Shown: positions 17,022-26,385 of the stretch, piece by piece
Layout: each line of letters begins with the position of its first letter
How positions within the stretch are numbered: the first letter of the stretch is position 1
Assembly: GCA_016795205.1 (NCBI GenBank)
Contig: JAEUHZ010000008.1
Location: 1-64,000, forward strand
Length of the DNA stretch: 64,000 nt
Reading direction: 5' to 3'
Source of the DNA: Planctomycetota bacterium
GTDB taxonomy: Bacteria; Planctomycetota; UBA1135; GCA-002686595
Made by a program: the position numbers and the translations under genes
The notes under the pieces: model-generated
The model's input: only the letters and a program-made list of their open reading frames with translations
The model's database searches: none
Told to the model about the DNA's origin: nothing

Positions 17022-20000
17022 TCAGCCGTCCTTCTTCTTCTTGCCCCCGAGCAGGTCGTCGAGCAGGCCGCCCAGCCCGTCCTGCGCGGCCTTGCCAGCC
17101 GCCTTCTCCAGCAGGCCCTTCAGGAAGCCCTCCTGGAACGACACGCGTGGCGCGTTCCACTTGCCGCGGATCTCGAGCGGGATCGTCGTGTCGGCCGGCA
17201 CGAGGCCACGCAGGCGCGCGAGCTCCTTGTCGAACTTCCGGCCGAGGAGCGCCAGCGGCACCGCCGTCCCGAGCGACATCTCGCCATCCGTGAGACGCAC
17301 CGTGCCGTCGAACAGGAGTTCGCGCCCGGCGATCTTGATCGGCAACTTGCGGTAGGTCGCGACGCCATCGACGATCGGCACGGCGAAGGCCGGCAGCCGC
17401 ACGTCGGCGGCGCCGAGATCGAGCCCGAAATCGGCGAGCAGCGGCAACCCGCGGAACGACAGCGTGCCGAGGTCGACGCGCAGCGTACCGGAGAGCTTCG
17501 AGACGTCGCTCCCGACCGCGAAGCGCAGGTCGTCCGACTGGACCACGAACGGCGCCAGGGCCGCCGCGCCGGTCAGGTCGCGCCGGTCGACGGCCAGCGC
17601 GAAGCTGGCCTGCTTGAAGAGCGGCAGGAGGCTGCCGACGACGCGGTCCATGACGATCGGGCCCAGGGACACGCGCGCGTCGAGCCCGTCCGCGCGCTCG
17701 ACGACCAGCGTGCCCTCCTCGAGGCGGCCGCCCAGCGTGACCCGGTTCTCGCCACCCTCGAAGCGCGCCTCGAACGCGCCGCGCGCGAACGAAACCTCGG
17801 GCGCCTCGAGCCCGGCCGCCAGGCGCGGCCCGAGCGCCTCGACGAGCAGGCCGTGCTGGGCCGCCAGGGCGTCGACGAGCGCCGTGGGGACCTCGCTCGC
17901 GCGCGCATCGACCGTGACCCGGAAGCGCTTCCAGCCCTCCGGCCCGCCCAGGTCGAGGAGCGGATCGAGCGCCGTGACGTCGAGCGCGATCTCGCCGGGC
18001 GGCGTGCCCACGATGCGCGCCGCGCAGCGCAACCGCGGAGGCTCCTCTGGCGCGAGCCGGACCGTGAGGCGCGCCGCCTCGAGCACCGCCGGCCGGCCGG
18101 CCGCATCCGTGTTGGCGTCCGCGTAGCGCACGGCCGGCAGCTCCACGTCGAGCGCCAGGCTCGTGCTCGCGAGCCGCGCGGCGAGATCCGCGGCCTCGAG
18201 CGGCGTCACCAGGCCGACCAGCGTGGCGACGAGGGCTTGGGGTCCGTCCCCCGCGAGCTCGAGCCGTGCACCAGCCGGGAGCGAGTCGCGGACGAGCTCG
18301 GCGAGCAGCTCGGGCGTGACCGCCAAGCGCAGCTCGAGCCCGCGCCCTGCCGCGGTGCGCACCTTGCCATCCGCGACCTGCGCCACGCAGTCGACCCGGC
18401 CAGCCTCCCCGCCCAGGTGGAGCTCGATGGCGGCCGTGCGCGGCCAGTCGGCCTCGGCTGACAGCGCCAGATCCAGGCGCGGGCCCAGGGTCGGCGCGAT
18501 GCGCCCGGGTTGCGCGGCGAGGCGCTCCAGCGCCGCGCTCGGGAGGCCGCTCAACTTGAGGTCGGCGGCCATGGCCCGCGCGCCGGCCAGAGCGAGCTCC
18601 GCCAGGCCCGCCTTGGCGCGCAGCTCGACCGCAACGCGCGCGGGCTCGCCCAGCGAGATCTCGGCCGCGAAGCGCGCCCGCGGCGCTCCGCCCGCGGTGA
18701 CCTCGACGTCCAGTGCGGCGCCGCGGAGCTCCACGGGCGTCTCGGCCGCGCGCGTCTGGGGCGAGGACCAGCGCGCGGTCGGCCAGGCCACGTGCAGGCG
18801 CGCCGCGAGCCCGGCGAGGATCGACTCGGTCGAGGCCAGCCCGCCCGTGGCGGGATCCTGGATCGGGACCGAGAGCGCCTCGATGTCGAGCGCGAGCGGA
18901 CCGTCGAGGGCCAGGTCGGCCTCGGGCGGCAGATGCGGCGCGATCTCGGCCGCCACGAACGCGCGCGCCGGCGTCCAGCTCACGCGCGCCGGCCGCGCGG
19001 GCTCGATCGAGAGCGCCCCGTTCACGACGCGCGCCGACACCTCCGCCGCGAGCTGATCCGCCACGGCCCTGAGCCGCAGCGAACCGCCCGCGAGGTTCAC
19101 GCCGCGCCCTTCGATCTCCAGCGCGAGCAGTGGCCCGAGCGCGGCGAGCAGGCGCTCGCCCTGCCCCGCGAGCTCGCCGATCGCCAACGTCGAGAGGCCC
19201 TCGACGTGCGCGTCGAGGTCCACGGGCGGCGGCGGCGCGCCAGCCAGCACGGCGAACGCGCCCGGCGCGGAGAGGTCGACACGCACGCGGCCCGGCGTGC
19301 CCGCCTCGAGCGCCGCCGTGAAGCGCGCCGTGAGCGGCTGGGCCGGCGCGGCGCGCGCGGTGAGACGCAGGCCCGACGCGCTCGGCGCGAGCCGCGCCGC
19401 GCGCAGCGCGTCGGTCTCGAGGCGCCACGAGCCGGGGAGGTCCAGGTCCACGTCGATCTCCGCGCGCTCGAGCGCCGGACGCAGCGCCGCCAGGTCGCGC
19501 GCGGCGGGATCGGGGAGCGGCATGCGCAGCCGCGCCACGCGCAGCGTCCACGGAGCACCGGCGTCGGCGAGCTCGAGCCGCGCGTCGGGCGGCAGGTGCG
19601 GCCCGAGGACACGCTCCAGGATCGTGCGCGGGAAGGGCAGCGTGGCGACGAGCAGCGGCTTCTCGAGCGCCGACAGCTCGCCATCGGCGAGCCGGGCGTG
19701 CAGGCCGACCCCCGCGCGCGTGCCGTCGAGCGCCAGGTCGAGCGTCGCGCGCTCGGCCGACTCGGCCGCGAGGTCGAGCGCCAGCCCGAAGGACGGCCCG
19801 ACGGTCGCGACGAGATCGCCCGAGAGCCCGGCCAGCGCGTCGACCATCGCACTCGAGAAGCCCTCGATCCGCGCCCGGGCCGTCGCGCGACCCAGCGGCC
19901 AGCGCGCGGCGAGGTCCACGGGGCCGTGGACCGCGGCATCGAACTCCAGTCGACCGGGGACGTCACCCGCGATGCGCGCCTCGCCACGCGCCACGAGCGG

Positions 20001-20678
20001 ACGCCCGGGGGCCGCGGTCAGGCGCAGCTCGCCGCGCGAGATCTCGAACGGACGGCCGGCGCGGCGCGTCGTCGCGTCGCTCCAGGCGACGCGCTCGAGG
20101 TCGACGCGCACGTCGAGGTCGAGCCGGCGCAGGAAGCCCGCCAGGTCGAAGTCCGAGCCGGCGCCGTCGCGATCGCCGCTCCCCGGCGCGGCGCGGGTCG
20201 CGCGCGCTGCGAGCGCGCGCTCCAGGTTCATGACGCCGGCGTCGTCCGCGACGAGGTCGGCGGCGACGGTCAGCGTGACGAGCCCCACGCGGCCGCTCGC
20301 CGCGCCGAGCAGGTCCCGCAACCCGGGAAGCTCGACGCGCGCGCGCGCGACCTCGGCGCCGTCGGGGTCCAAGAGCCGCAGGCCGTCGAGCTCTTGGCGC
20401 CCGAACCAGGCCAGCGACGCGGACCCGATCTCGAGCCGACCGTGGTGCAGCTCAGCGAAGGCCTGCTCGCCCCGGCGGGCGACGAAGCCCGAGAGCAGGG
20501 TCGGCAGCAGCAGCACGAGGGTCACCGCCACGCCGAGCACGAAGGCGCCGCAACCCAGTGCGGACTTCAGGCCCAAGCCCAGGCAGCCCCGCTGCTTGGG
20601 GATCTGGGTCGCGGGCGGGTTCGGCGGGGTCGTGGATGCGGGCACGGCGGTCTCGCGATGGGTCGCTGGGGCCTGCAT
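17022..20678 (-). CDS. Giant AsmA/TamB-like envelope protein
   Basis: A protein of 1218 residues with one N-terminal membrane helix (residues about 40-65, FVLGVAVTLVLLLPTLLSGF). A very long beta-rich extracytoplasmic region follows. Near the N-terminus is GRLEIGSASLAWFGRQELDGLRLLDPDG, as in AsmA/DUF748 proteins. Near the C-terminus are LPIKIAGRELLFDGTVRLTDG and PLEIRGKWNAPRVSFQ, as in AsmA C-terminal domains. It ends in a basic tail (GKKKKD). Family members bridge inner and outer membranes and move lipids. Convergent with cyaY. Confidence 0.78.
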   Translation of the reverse strand: MQAPATHRETAVPASTTPPNPPATQIPKQRGCLGLGLKSALGCGAFVLGVAVTLVLLLPTLLSGFVARRGEQAFAELHHGRLEIGSASLAWFGRQELDGLRLLDPDGAEVARARVELPGLRDLLGAASGRVGLVTLTVAADLVADDAGVMNLERALAARATRAAPGSGDRDGAGSDFDLAGFLRRLDLDVRVDLERVAWSDATTRRAGRPFEISRGELRLTAAPGRPLVARGEARIAGDVPGRLEFDAAVHGPVDLAARWPLGRATARARIEGFSSAMVDALAGLSGDLVATVGPSFGLALDLAAESAERATLDLALDGTRAGVGLHARLADGELSALEKPLLVATLPFPRTILERVLGPHLPPDARLELADAGAPWTLRVARLRMPLPDPAARDLAALRPALERAEIDVDLDLPGSWRLETDALRAARLAPSASGLRLTARAAPAQPLTARFTAALEAGTPGRVRVDLSAPGAFAVLAGAPPPPVDLDAHVEGLSTLAIGELAGQGERLLAALGPLLALEIEGRGVNLAGGSLRLRAVADQLAAEVSARVVNGALSIEPARPARVSWTPARAFVAAEIAPHLPPEADLALDGPLALDIEALSVPIQDPATGGLASTESILAGLAARLHVAWPTARWSSPQTRAAETPVELRGAALDVEVTAGGAPRARFAAEISLGEPARVAVELRAKAGLAELALAGARAMAADLKLSGLPSAALERLAAQPGRIAPTLGPRLDLALSAEADWPRTAAIELHLGGEAGRVDCVAQVADGKVRTAAGRGLELRLAVTPELLAELVRDSLPAGARLELAGDGPQALVATLVGLVTPLEAADLAARLASTSLALDVELPAVRYADANTDAAGRPAVLEAARLTVRLAPEEPPRLRCAARIVGTPPGEIALDVTALDPLLDLGGPEGWKRFRVTVDARASEVPTALVDALAAQHGLLVEALGPRLAAGLEAPEVSFARGAFEARFEGGENRVTLGGRLEEGTLVVERADGLDARVSLGPIVMDRVVGSLLPLFKQASFALAVDRRDLTGAAALAPFVVQSDDLRFAVGSDVSKLSGTLRVDLGTLSFRGLPLLADFGLDLGAADVRLPAFAVPIVDGVATYRKLPIKIAGRELLFDGTVRLTDGEMSLGTAVPLALLGRKFDKELARLRGLVPADTTIPLEIRGKWNAPRVSFQEGFLKGLLEKAAGKAAQDGLGGLLDDLLGGKKKKDG

Positions 20679-20797
20679 CCTGCGGGCCCGCGCGGCCCGG
20701 TTCCATGCCGCATCCTGTGAACCCGAGCATCCCAGGAGTTGGGGGCTCGACGGGCAAACCCACTACAGGTAGTGTGCCTGCCCAGAGGTCCCCCCCC

Positions 20798-21427
20798 ATG
20801 CAGCCCACCGTCCGCATCTACCTCGTCGGCGCCCACGCCACCGGCAAGACGACCCTCGCCCGTTGGATCCGCGACCACTACGGCCTGCCGATGATCTCGG
20901 AGGTCGCGCGTGGGGTGCTGGCCGAGATGGAGGCCCAGCTCGACGCCTTGCGCTCGAACGTCGACCTCGTCGACCGCTACCAGCGGCAGGTCTTCGAGCG
21001 CCAGATCGAGGCCGAGGTGCGCCAGCAGGGCTCGTTCGTGTCGGACCGCGCCTTCTGCAACCTGGCCTACGCCGGCCACCACGCGACGGTGCTGGGCGAC
21101 ATCGCCACCGACCCGCGCCTCTCGGCCTACCTGGAGTCCGTGCGCAGCGGCCTCGTGTTCTTCCTGCGGCCGCACCGCGAGCTGGTCGTGGCCGACGGCG
21201 TGCGCGCCGGCGTCGAGTGGGAGGAGGTCGTGCGGATCGACGGGATGGTCAAGCTGCTGCTCGAGCTGTTCCGCATCCCGTACATCCCCGTCGCGTCACT
21301 CGCGATGCAGGAGCGCGTGCGGCTGGTCGAGCGCGTGCTCGACCTCTCCGGCTTGGTCCCCGGCGGAGACAGGGAGCGCTCCGAGGCGACCCCGCGTCGC
21401 CTGGCCACGAACGGCGCGGCGAACTGA
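20798..21427 (+). CDS. AAA_28/NadR-like P-loop kinase
   Basis: A protein of 209 residues. The Walker A motif VGAHATGKTTLARW starts 8 residues in. SEVARGVLAEM and FVSDRAFCNLAYAGHH follow, as in the C-terminal kinase domain of NadR and AAA_28 proteins. A lid-like region lies around residues 125-150. It probably phosphorylates a small molecule such as a nucleoside, but no adenylyltransferase domain is present. ATG at 20798 is chosen because the P-loop must be near the N-terminus. Convergent with yqgE, 7 nt apart. Confidence 0.72.
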   Translation: MQPTVRIYLVGAHATGKTTLARWIRDHYGLPMISEVARGVLAEMEAQLDALRSNVDLVDRYQRQVFERQIEAEVRQQGSFVSDRAFCNLAYAGHHATVLGDIATDPRLSAYLESVRSGLVFFLRPHRELVVADGVRAGVEWEEVVRIDGMVKLLLELFRIPYIPVASLAMQERVRLVERVLDLSGLVPGGDRERSEATPRRLATNGAAN

Positions 21428-21434
21428 GCGCGCG

Positions 21435-22004
21435 TCAGTTCCAGCTCACGTCCGGCGGCAGGTCCTCCAGGCCGGCGGCCGCGCGGCCCAGCGAGCGCAC
21501 GACGCGGCGCCACAGGCCCTGCGTGTCGGGATCGAAGACCCAGTCCGGGTCGAGGTTCGCGGGCAGCCACGAGCCGCCGGCCAGCTCGTCGTCGAGCTGG
21601 CCCGCGCCCCAGCCGGCGTAGCCCAGGAGCAGCCGCACGTCGGCCGGAGCGGCCTCGCCGCGCTCGTCGAGGAAGCGCGCGAGCTCGTCCACGTCGCCTC
21701 CCAGGTGCAGGCCGGACTCCAGCTCGAGGCCGCCAGGGATGCGCGTCGGCACGCGGTGGACGAACTGCAGCGTGTCGAGGCCCACCGGCCCGCCGGCGTG
21801 GACGACCTGGCGCTGGCGCGCCAGGAGCGCATGCGCCGGCGCCAGCTTGTCCAGCGTGATCGGCGACGGCCGGTTGATCACCAAGCCGTGCGCGCCGTCG
21901 TCGCCGTGGGCGACCATGAGCACCACGCTGTGCATGAAGTTCGGATCGCGCAGGTCCGGCGCAGCGGCCAACAGGCTCCCCGGCACCGTGCGCAAGGTCT
22001 TCAT
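21435..22004 (-). CDS. yqgE: YqgE/AlgH family protein
   Basis: A 189-residue DUF179 protein. Motifs: GSLLAAAPDLRDPNFMHSVV at the N-terminus, VLMVAHGDDGAHGLVINRP, HAGGPVGLDTLQFVHR, and LLLGYAGWGAGQLDDELAGGSWL. The family fold is known but its biochemical role is not. It is the last gene of a four-gene unit; its ATG overlaps the stop of the 72-residue gene (ATGA), so it is likely made by translational coupling. Confidence 0.92.
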   Translation of the reverse strand: MKTLRTVPGSLLAAAPDLRDPNFMHSVVLMVAHGDDGAHGLVINRPSPITLDKLAPAHALLARQRQVVHAGGPVGLDTLQFVHRVPTRIPGGLELESGLHLGGDVDELARFLDERGEAAPADVRLLLGYAGWGAGQLDDELAGGSWLPANLDPDWVFDPDTQGLWRRVVRSLGRAAAGLEDLPPDVSWN

Positions 22005-22219
22005 CGCGGCGGAACGTAGCACTCGAACCGCGGGCAGTGAACGACCGGCTGTGGCGGGTACTTGGGCCAGCCGGGATCCTCGGCGCCCAGGCGGCACAGG
22101 AGGAACGTCGAGCCCTTGCCCGAGGTGATCGCGCGCACGTGGACGCAGTCCTCGCAGCGGCTTCCCCACCGCCGCGGCGGACGCTCCTCTGCGGCGTGCC
22201 CCTCCTCGGACCCGCTCAT
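22001..22219 (-). CDS. Conserved-looking 72-residue cysteine-rich protein
   Basis: A small protein of 72 residues. It has a CxxC pair (RCEDCVHV), a single cysteine 20 residues later (LLCRL) and a closing pair (HCPRFECY), a pattern that could bind zinc or a cluster. It sits between rlmD and yqgE with ATGA overlaps on both sides, so it is almost certainly translated although it is easily missed. I do not recognise the family. A role with the neighbouring RNA methyltransferases is only a guess from position. Confidence 0.72.
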   Translation of the reverse strand: MSGSEEGHAAEERPPRRWGSRCEDCVHVRAITSGKGSTFLLCRLGAEDPGWPKYPPQPVVHCPRFECYVPPR

Positions 22220-23691
22220 GCTCCGCGCTCCAGCGTGATCACGGCCTCGACGTGCGGGGTGTGCGGGAACTGGTCGAAGGGCCGCACGCGCCGGATGCGC
22301 CAGCCCGCGCCCGAGAGGGCCGCGCAGTCGGCGCCAGCCGCCGCCGGGTTGCACGAGACGTAGATCAGGCGCCGGGCCGCGAGCCGTCCCAGCGCAGCGG
22401 GCACCTTGGGGTGCAGGCCGGCGCGTGGCGGGTCGACGACCAGCACGTCGGGCGCGGCCAGGCCCTGCGTCGCGGACAGGCTCGCCAGCACGTCGCCCTC
22501 GACGAAGCGCGCGTTCTCGATCCCGTTGCGCGCGGCGTTGGCGCGCGCGTCGCGCACCGCGGAGGCCACCAGCTCGAAGCCCACGACCTCGCGGGCGTCG
22601 CGCGCCAGGACGAGCGCGATCGTGCCCGTGCCGCAGAACAGGTCCCAGGCGACGCGCTCCTTGGACAGCGCGGCCTCCTCGCGCACGGCCGCGAACAGGC
22701 GCTCGGCGGCGGCGGTGTTGGTCTGGAAGAACGAGCCGGCCGAGATCGTGAACGCGAGCCCGGCGAGCTCCTCGCTGATCGTGCCGGGACCGTGCAGCAC
22801 GTGCTCGGAGTCACCGATCGCGGTCGTCGCGGCGCGCGCGTTGACCGTCTGGACGATCGTCGTGATCTCTGGGACGCGCCGCAGGAGCTCGGCGGCGAAG
22901 GCTGCGACGGCGGCAGGTTCCTCGCGGGACGTGACCAGGTTCACGAGCAGGGCTCCGGAGCGCGCGCGGCGCACGACGAGGTGACGCAGCAGCCCGGCAT
23001 GGGCCCGCACGTCCCACGGCGAGAGCCCACGCTGCAGCGCGATCGCGCGCGCCGCGTCGAGCACGCGGTCGGCCTCCTCGGACTGGATCGGGCAGGCGCG
23101 CACGTCGACGACCTTCTGGTAGAGGCCCAGGGCGTGCAGCCCCAGCGCGAACGTCGCCTCGGCGCCCTGAGGCTCCTCGGGCGCGACCCAGCGGCGGTTC
23201 GAGAAGGTGAACTCCATCTTGTTCCGGTAGCGCCAGGGCGCCGGAGCGGGCACGATCGCCTCCACGACGGCCTCGGCGAGCAGCCCGCGCGCGGCGAGCG
23301 CGTCCTCGACGAGGCGCTGCTTGCCCGCGAGCTGGGACGCCTGGTCCAGGTCCTGGAAGGCGCAGCCGCCGCAGGCTCGAAAGTGCGCGCAAGCGGGCTG
23401 CGCGGCCTGCGGTCCGGGGTCGAGCACGGCGAGCGCCACGGCCTCGATCTCGTCGCGGCGGCGGCGCAGCACCTTGGCGGAGACGCGCGACCCGACGGCA
23501 GCGCGCTGGACGCGGAAGCGGTAGCCCGCGGCGCGCGCCAGGCCCAGTCCGCGCGCGTCGAAGCGCTCGATCGTGAGCTCGAACAGATCGCCAGCGCGCG
23601 GCTTGCGCACGGACGCGCCTGCGGCGCGCGAGCCGCCGGGAGCGTCCGCGCCGCCCGCGTCGCTGCCCGCGATCGGATCGAGCGGGCTCAC
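22216..23691 (-). CDS. rlmD: 23S rRNA (uracil-C5)-methyltransferase, RlmD/RumA type
   Basis: A protein of 491 residues. An N-terminal TRAM-like domain (FELTIERFDARGLGLAR) is followed by cluster cysteines in CAHFRACGGCAFQDL and a later CPIQ. The SAM-binding motif is WDLFCGTGTIALVLA. DVLVVDPPRAGLHP and LIYVSCNPA hold the catalytic cysteine region. It methylates uracil in 23S rRNA; the exact position (U1939 or U747 type) cannot be set by eye. The GTG start overlaps the trmL stop by 4 nt. The end overlaps the 72-residue gene. Confidence 0.88.
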   Translation of the reverse strand: MSPLDPIAGSDAGGADAPGGSRAAGASVRKPRAGDLFELTIERFDARGLGLARAAGYRFRVQRAAVGSRVSAKVLRRRRDEIEAVALAVLDPGPQAAQPACAHFRACGGCAFQDLDQASQLAGKQRLVEDALAARGLLAEAVVEAIVPAPAPWRYRNKMEFTFSNRRWVAPEEPQGAEATFALGLHALGLYQKVVDVRACPIQSEEADRVLDAARAIALQRGLSPWDVRAHAGLLRHLVVRRARSGALLVNLVTSREEPAAVAAFAAELLRRVPEITTIVQTVNARAATTAIGDSEHVLHGPGTISEELAGLAFTISAGSFFQTNTAAAERLFAAVREEAALSKERVAWDLFCGTGTIALVLARDAREVVGFELVASAVRDARANAARNGIENARFVEGDVLASLSATQGLAAPDVLVVDPPRAGLHPKVPAALGRLAARRLIYVSCNPAAAGADCAALSGAGWRIRRVRPFDQFPHTPHVEAVITLERGA

Positions 23692-24245
23692 GCGTCGACG
23701 CGCTCGACGCGCGAGGACGGCCGCACGTCCTCCGCTGCGCGCGGGTGCGCGGCGTACGCGCCGTCGTTGGCGGGCAGCGGCACCCCCGCGCGGTGGAGCG
23801 CGGTGTACACGCCCAAGCAGGCGACGTTGGCCAAGTTCAGGGAGCGCACTCCGGAGCGGATCGGCACGTAGACGCGCTGCTCCGCGTGCTCCTGGAGCAG
23901 GCGGGCGGGCAGGCCGCGGCTCTCGGATCCGAACACGAGCACGTCGTCGGCCTCGAACGCCGCCTCGAACAGGGATCTGCCGCCGCGCGCGGTGAACAGC
24001 CGCAGGCGCGACGCGAACGGCCGCTGCGAACCGGCGGACAGCGCCGCCGCCGCCGAGGACCACGAGCGGTGGACGACGAGGTCGACCAGCGGCCAGTAGT
24101 CGAGCCCGGCGCGCTTCAGGTAGCGGTCGTCCAGGCTGAAGCCCAGCGGCTCGACGAGGTGGAGGCGCAGGCCCAGGCCGGCCGCGAGCCGCGCCGCGCA
24201 GCCGGTGTTGTGGGGGATCTCGGGGTGGACGAGGACGATTTCCAA
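23688..24245 (-). CDS. trmL: tRNA (cytidine/uridine-34 2'-O)-methyltransferase, TrmL-like
   Basis: A 185-residue SPOUT methyltransferase. The three family motifs are visible: VLVHPEIPHNTGCAARLA, VFGSESRGLP, and VYVPIRSGVRSLNLANVACLGVY. The length and motif spacing match TrmL, which modifies the wobble base of tRNA-Leu. TTG at 24245 is chosen because the family N-terminus begins exactly there and no ATG or GTG fits better; the longer frame upstream is antisense. It heads the trmL-rlmD-orf72-yqgE unit. Confidence 0.9.
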   Translation of the reverse strand: MEIVLVHPEIPHNTGCAARLAAGLGLRLHLVEPLGFSLDDRYLKRAGLDYWPLVDLVVHRSWSSAAAALSAGSQRPFASRLRLFTARGGRSLFEAAFEADDVLVFGSESRGLPARLLQEHAEQRVYVPIRSGVRSLNLANVACLGVYTALHRAGVPLPANDGAYAAHPRAAEDVRPSSRVERVDA

Positions 24246-24321
24246 GCCGGCGAGTGTAGCGTGCGTCGACGGCGTGGCGCGCCGCCAACGTCGGCCGGCC
24301 CCCGGCGTACGCGGGGCGCCC

Positions 24322-26118
24322 ATGACCCAGCTTTCTCGCGCTCGCCGCTCCGCGCCTCTCCGCCCCGTGAAGACCCGCGCGCTCGCCCGCCTGCTGCTCG
24401 CGCTGCCGCTCGCCGCGGGCTGCGCCGCCCGCGATCCGGGGCCCGTAGCCGACGCGCCCAGCCGCGGGGTGCCGTCCGGCACGCGGGCCGAGTACCGCGT
24501 GCGCCTGCTCGACCCCGCGCGGCGCGCGGTCGAGGTCGAGTTGCGCTTGGAGGGCCTCGATCCCGCCACCCGCGAGGTCGAGCTCTCGCTCCCCGAGGGC
24601 TACTCGTTCGTGCGCCTCGACGCGCCGCTGTTCGCCGCACCGCTCGTGGCCCGCACTGCCGCTGGCGCGCCGCTCGCGGTCGCGAACGCGACGCCCTATC
24701 GCTGGACGCTGGCCACGCAGGGCGCGGACAGCGCGATCGTGAGCTGGACCGCTGCGCTCACGGCGCACGAGCGTCCCGAGGTCGCCGAGCGCGACGCCTA
24801 CGGACACCCCTACGTCGCGCCCGACCACGCGATCCTCATGACGGGCGCGCTGCTCGTGGCCCCCAGCCTGCCGAGCGAGCCCACGTGGCGCGTGCGCGTC
24901 GCGGGACCCGCGGGCTGGCCGGTGCTCGCGCCCTGGCCCGAGGTCGAGCCGGGCGTCTTGGACCCTGGCTCGCGCAACGCGCTGCACAACGACCTCTTGG
25001 CGCTGGGCGCCTGGAGCACGCGCTGCTTCCAGCTCGACGGGATGCGCATCACCGCCGCGTTCGCGCCTGGGCAGCCGGCGCTGGAGGCCCTGGCCGCGCC
25101 CGCGATCGAGCGCATCTGCGCCGCCGAGCTCGAGCTGTTCGGCATGGTGCCGCGCTCCGAGTACCTGTTCCTGTTCGTGGCGCCCCGGCCGGTGGCGGGC
25201 TTCTCCTTCGCCGGATCGCCGAAGACCGGGGCGATGGTGCTCCAGGTCTGCGGCGATCTCGCGAACCCCGTGGCGAGTGAGCGCGTGAGCCACCTCGTGG
25301 CGCACGAGTTCCACCACCTGTGGGCCGTCGCGCGGCTCGACTTCGGCGACGACCTGCGCTTCGTCGGCGAGGGCTTCACGGACTGGTACGCGCACCTCGT
25401 GCCGGCGCGGCTCGGGCTGTGGTCCTGGGAGCGCTTCGGCGAGGAGCTGGGCGCGAAGCTCGACGCCTGGCTGCGCATCGCCCCGGACCTCGACGCCTCG
25501 CTGCGCGAGGCCGGCGGGCGGCGCTTCTTCGAGGGCGGCGCGCACTACGAGGCGACCTACAGCGGCGGCCTGCTCGTCGCGGCACTGCTCGACCTGGAGC
25601 TGCGCCGCGCGGGGCGCGCCGAGGGGCTCGACGGCTTCCTGCGCTCGTTCGTCAACGATCCGCGCTGGTCGCGCGCCCAGGGGCCGGGCTGGGCCGACTT
25701 CCTGGACCACGTCGAGCTCGCGCTGGGCCCCGACGCGCGCGAGCGCGTCGGCGCCTGGACCGGCGACCCGCGGCGCTTCTTCCCGGCGCTGGAGCTCAAG
25801 CGCCTGGGCGTCGCGGTCGAGCGCGTCGAGGAACCGCGCCGCCTGCGCGCGAACTTCGACGGCGCGCGGATCACCGCGCTCGACCCGCGTTCCGAGGCCG
25901 GCGCGCTGGGGCTCGCCACGGGCGACCTCGTGCGCGCCGTGAACGGCCGCGAGGTGGCCGACGCGCGCGCCATCCAAGCTGCCTGGGCCGAGCCCGTCGC
26001 GGGCGAGGTCGAGGTGCGGATCGAGCGCGGTGGCAGCGAGCTCGTGCTGCGTGCGCCGGTTCGACCGGCACCTTCGAGGTCGGTCGTCGACGCGTCGGCT
26101 TGGTCCGACGCGCCCTAG
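24322..26118 (+). CDS. M61-family metallopeptidase with PDZ domain, lipoprotein
   Basis: Up to 598 residues. RALARLLLALPLAAGCAA is a lipoprotein signal whose lipobox ends LAAGC. The GTG at 24367, giving 583 residues, may be the better start. An N-terminal beta domain precedes a gluzincin site, VAHEFHHLWAV, with the third ligand in FVGEGFTDWY. The C-terminus is a PDZ domain (ITALDPRSEAGALGLATGDLVRAVNGREV). M61 enzymes are glycyl aminopeptidases or related envelope peptidases. Divergent from trmL, 76 nt away. Confidence 0.85.
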   Translation: MTQLSRARRSAPLRPVKTRALARLLLALPLAAGCAARDPGPVADAPSRGVPSGTRAEYRVRLLDPARRAVEVELRLEGLDPATREVELSLPEGYSFVRLDAPLFAAPLVARTAAGAPLAVANATPYRWTLATQGADSAIVSWTAALTAHERPEVAERDAYGHPYVAPDHAILMTGALLVAPSLPSEPTWRVRVAGPAGWPVLAPWPEVEPGVLDPGSRNALHNDLLALGAWSTRCFQLDGMRITAAFAPGQPALEALAAPAIERICAAELELFGMVPRSEYLFLFVAPRPVAGFSFAGSPKTGAMVLQVCGDLANPVASERVSHLVAHEFHHLWAVARLDFGDDLRFVGEGFTDWYAHLVPARLGLWSWERFGEELGAKLDAWLRIAPDLDASLREAGGRRFFEGGAHYEATYSGGLLVAALLDLELRRAGRAEGLDGFLRSFVNDPRWSRAQGPGWADFLDHVELALGPDARERVGAWTGDPRRFFPALELKRLGVAVERVEEPRRLRANFDGARITALDPRSEAGALGLATGDLVRAVNGREVADARAIQAAWAEPVAGEVEVRIERGGSELVLRAPVRPAPSRSVVDASAWSDAP

Positions 26119-26187
26119 TGCCCTGCGTCGCGCGGGCCGTCGCCCGGGATCGTGTTCCTCACGAGACATGCCGACGCGCGTCTGCGC

Positions 26188-26204
26188 GGCCCCGCGGCGG
26201 GGCC
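26188..26204 (+). terminator. GC-rich hairpin after the M61 gene
   Basis: A perfect 7-bp stem (GGCCCCG with CGGGGCC) around a 3-base loop, about 70 nt past the peptidase stop and with no T-tract. It could act as a terminator between this gene and the next. The 267-nt gap shows nothing else clear apart from GGAAGGA upstream of the next start. Confidence 0.3.
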
Positions 26205-26385
26205 TCGGAGGCAGCCGGCGCGGAGGCGGAGCCCCTGGCGGGCTTGGCGCGTGCGCTGGCGCGCACCTCTGAGGCTCCCGGCAAAAGTCCGCGGCGCTGC
26301 CGTAGACCGCCCGCGGATTCGGGTGCACCCTAGAGGGGTCGGGCTCGCACCCCCCTCGCTGGAAGGAACTTCCAGCCCACCCTCC

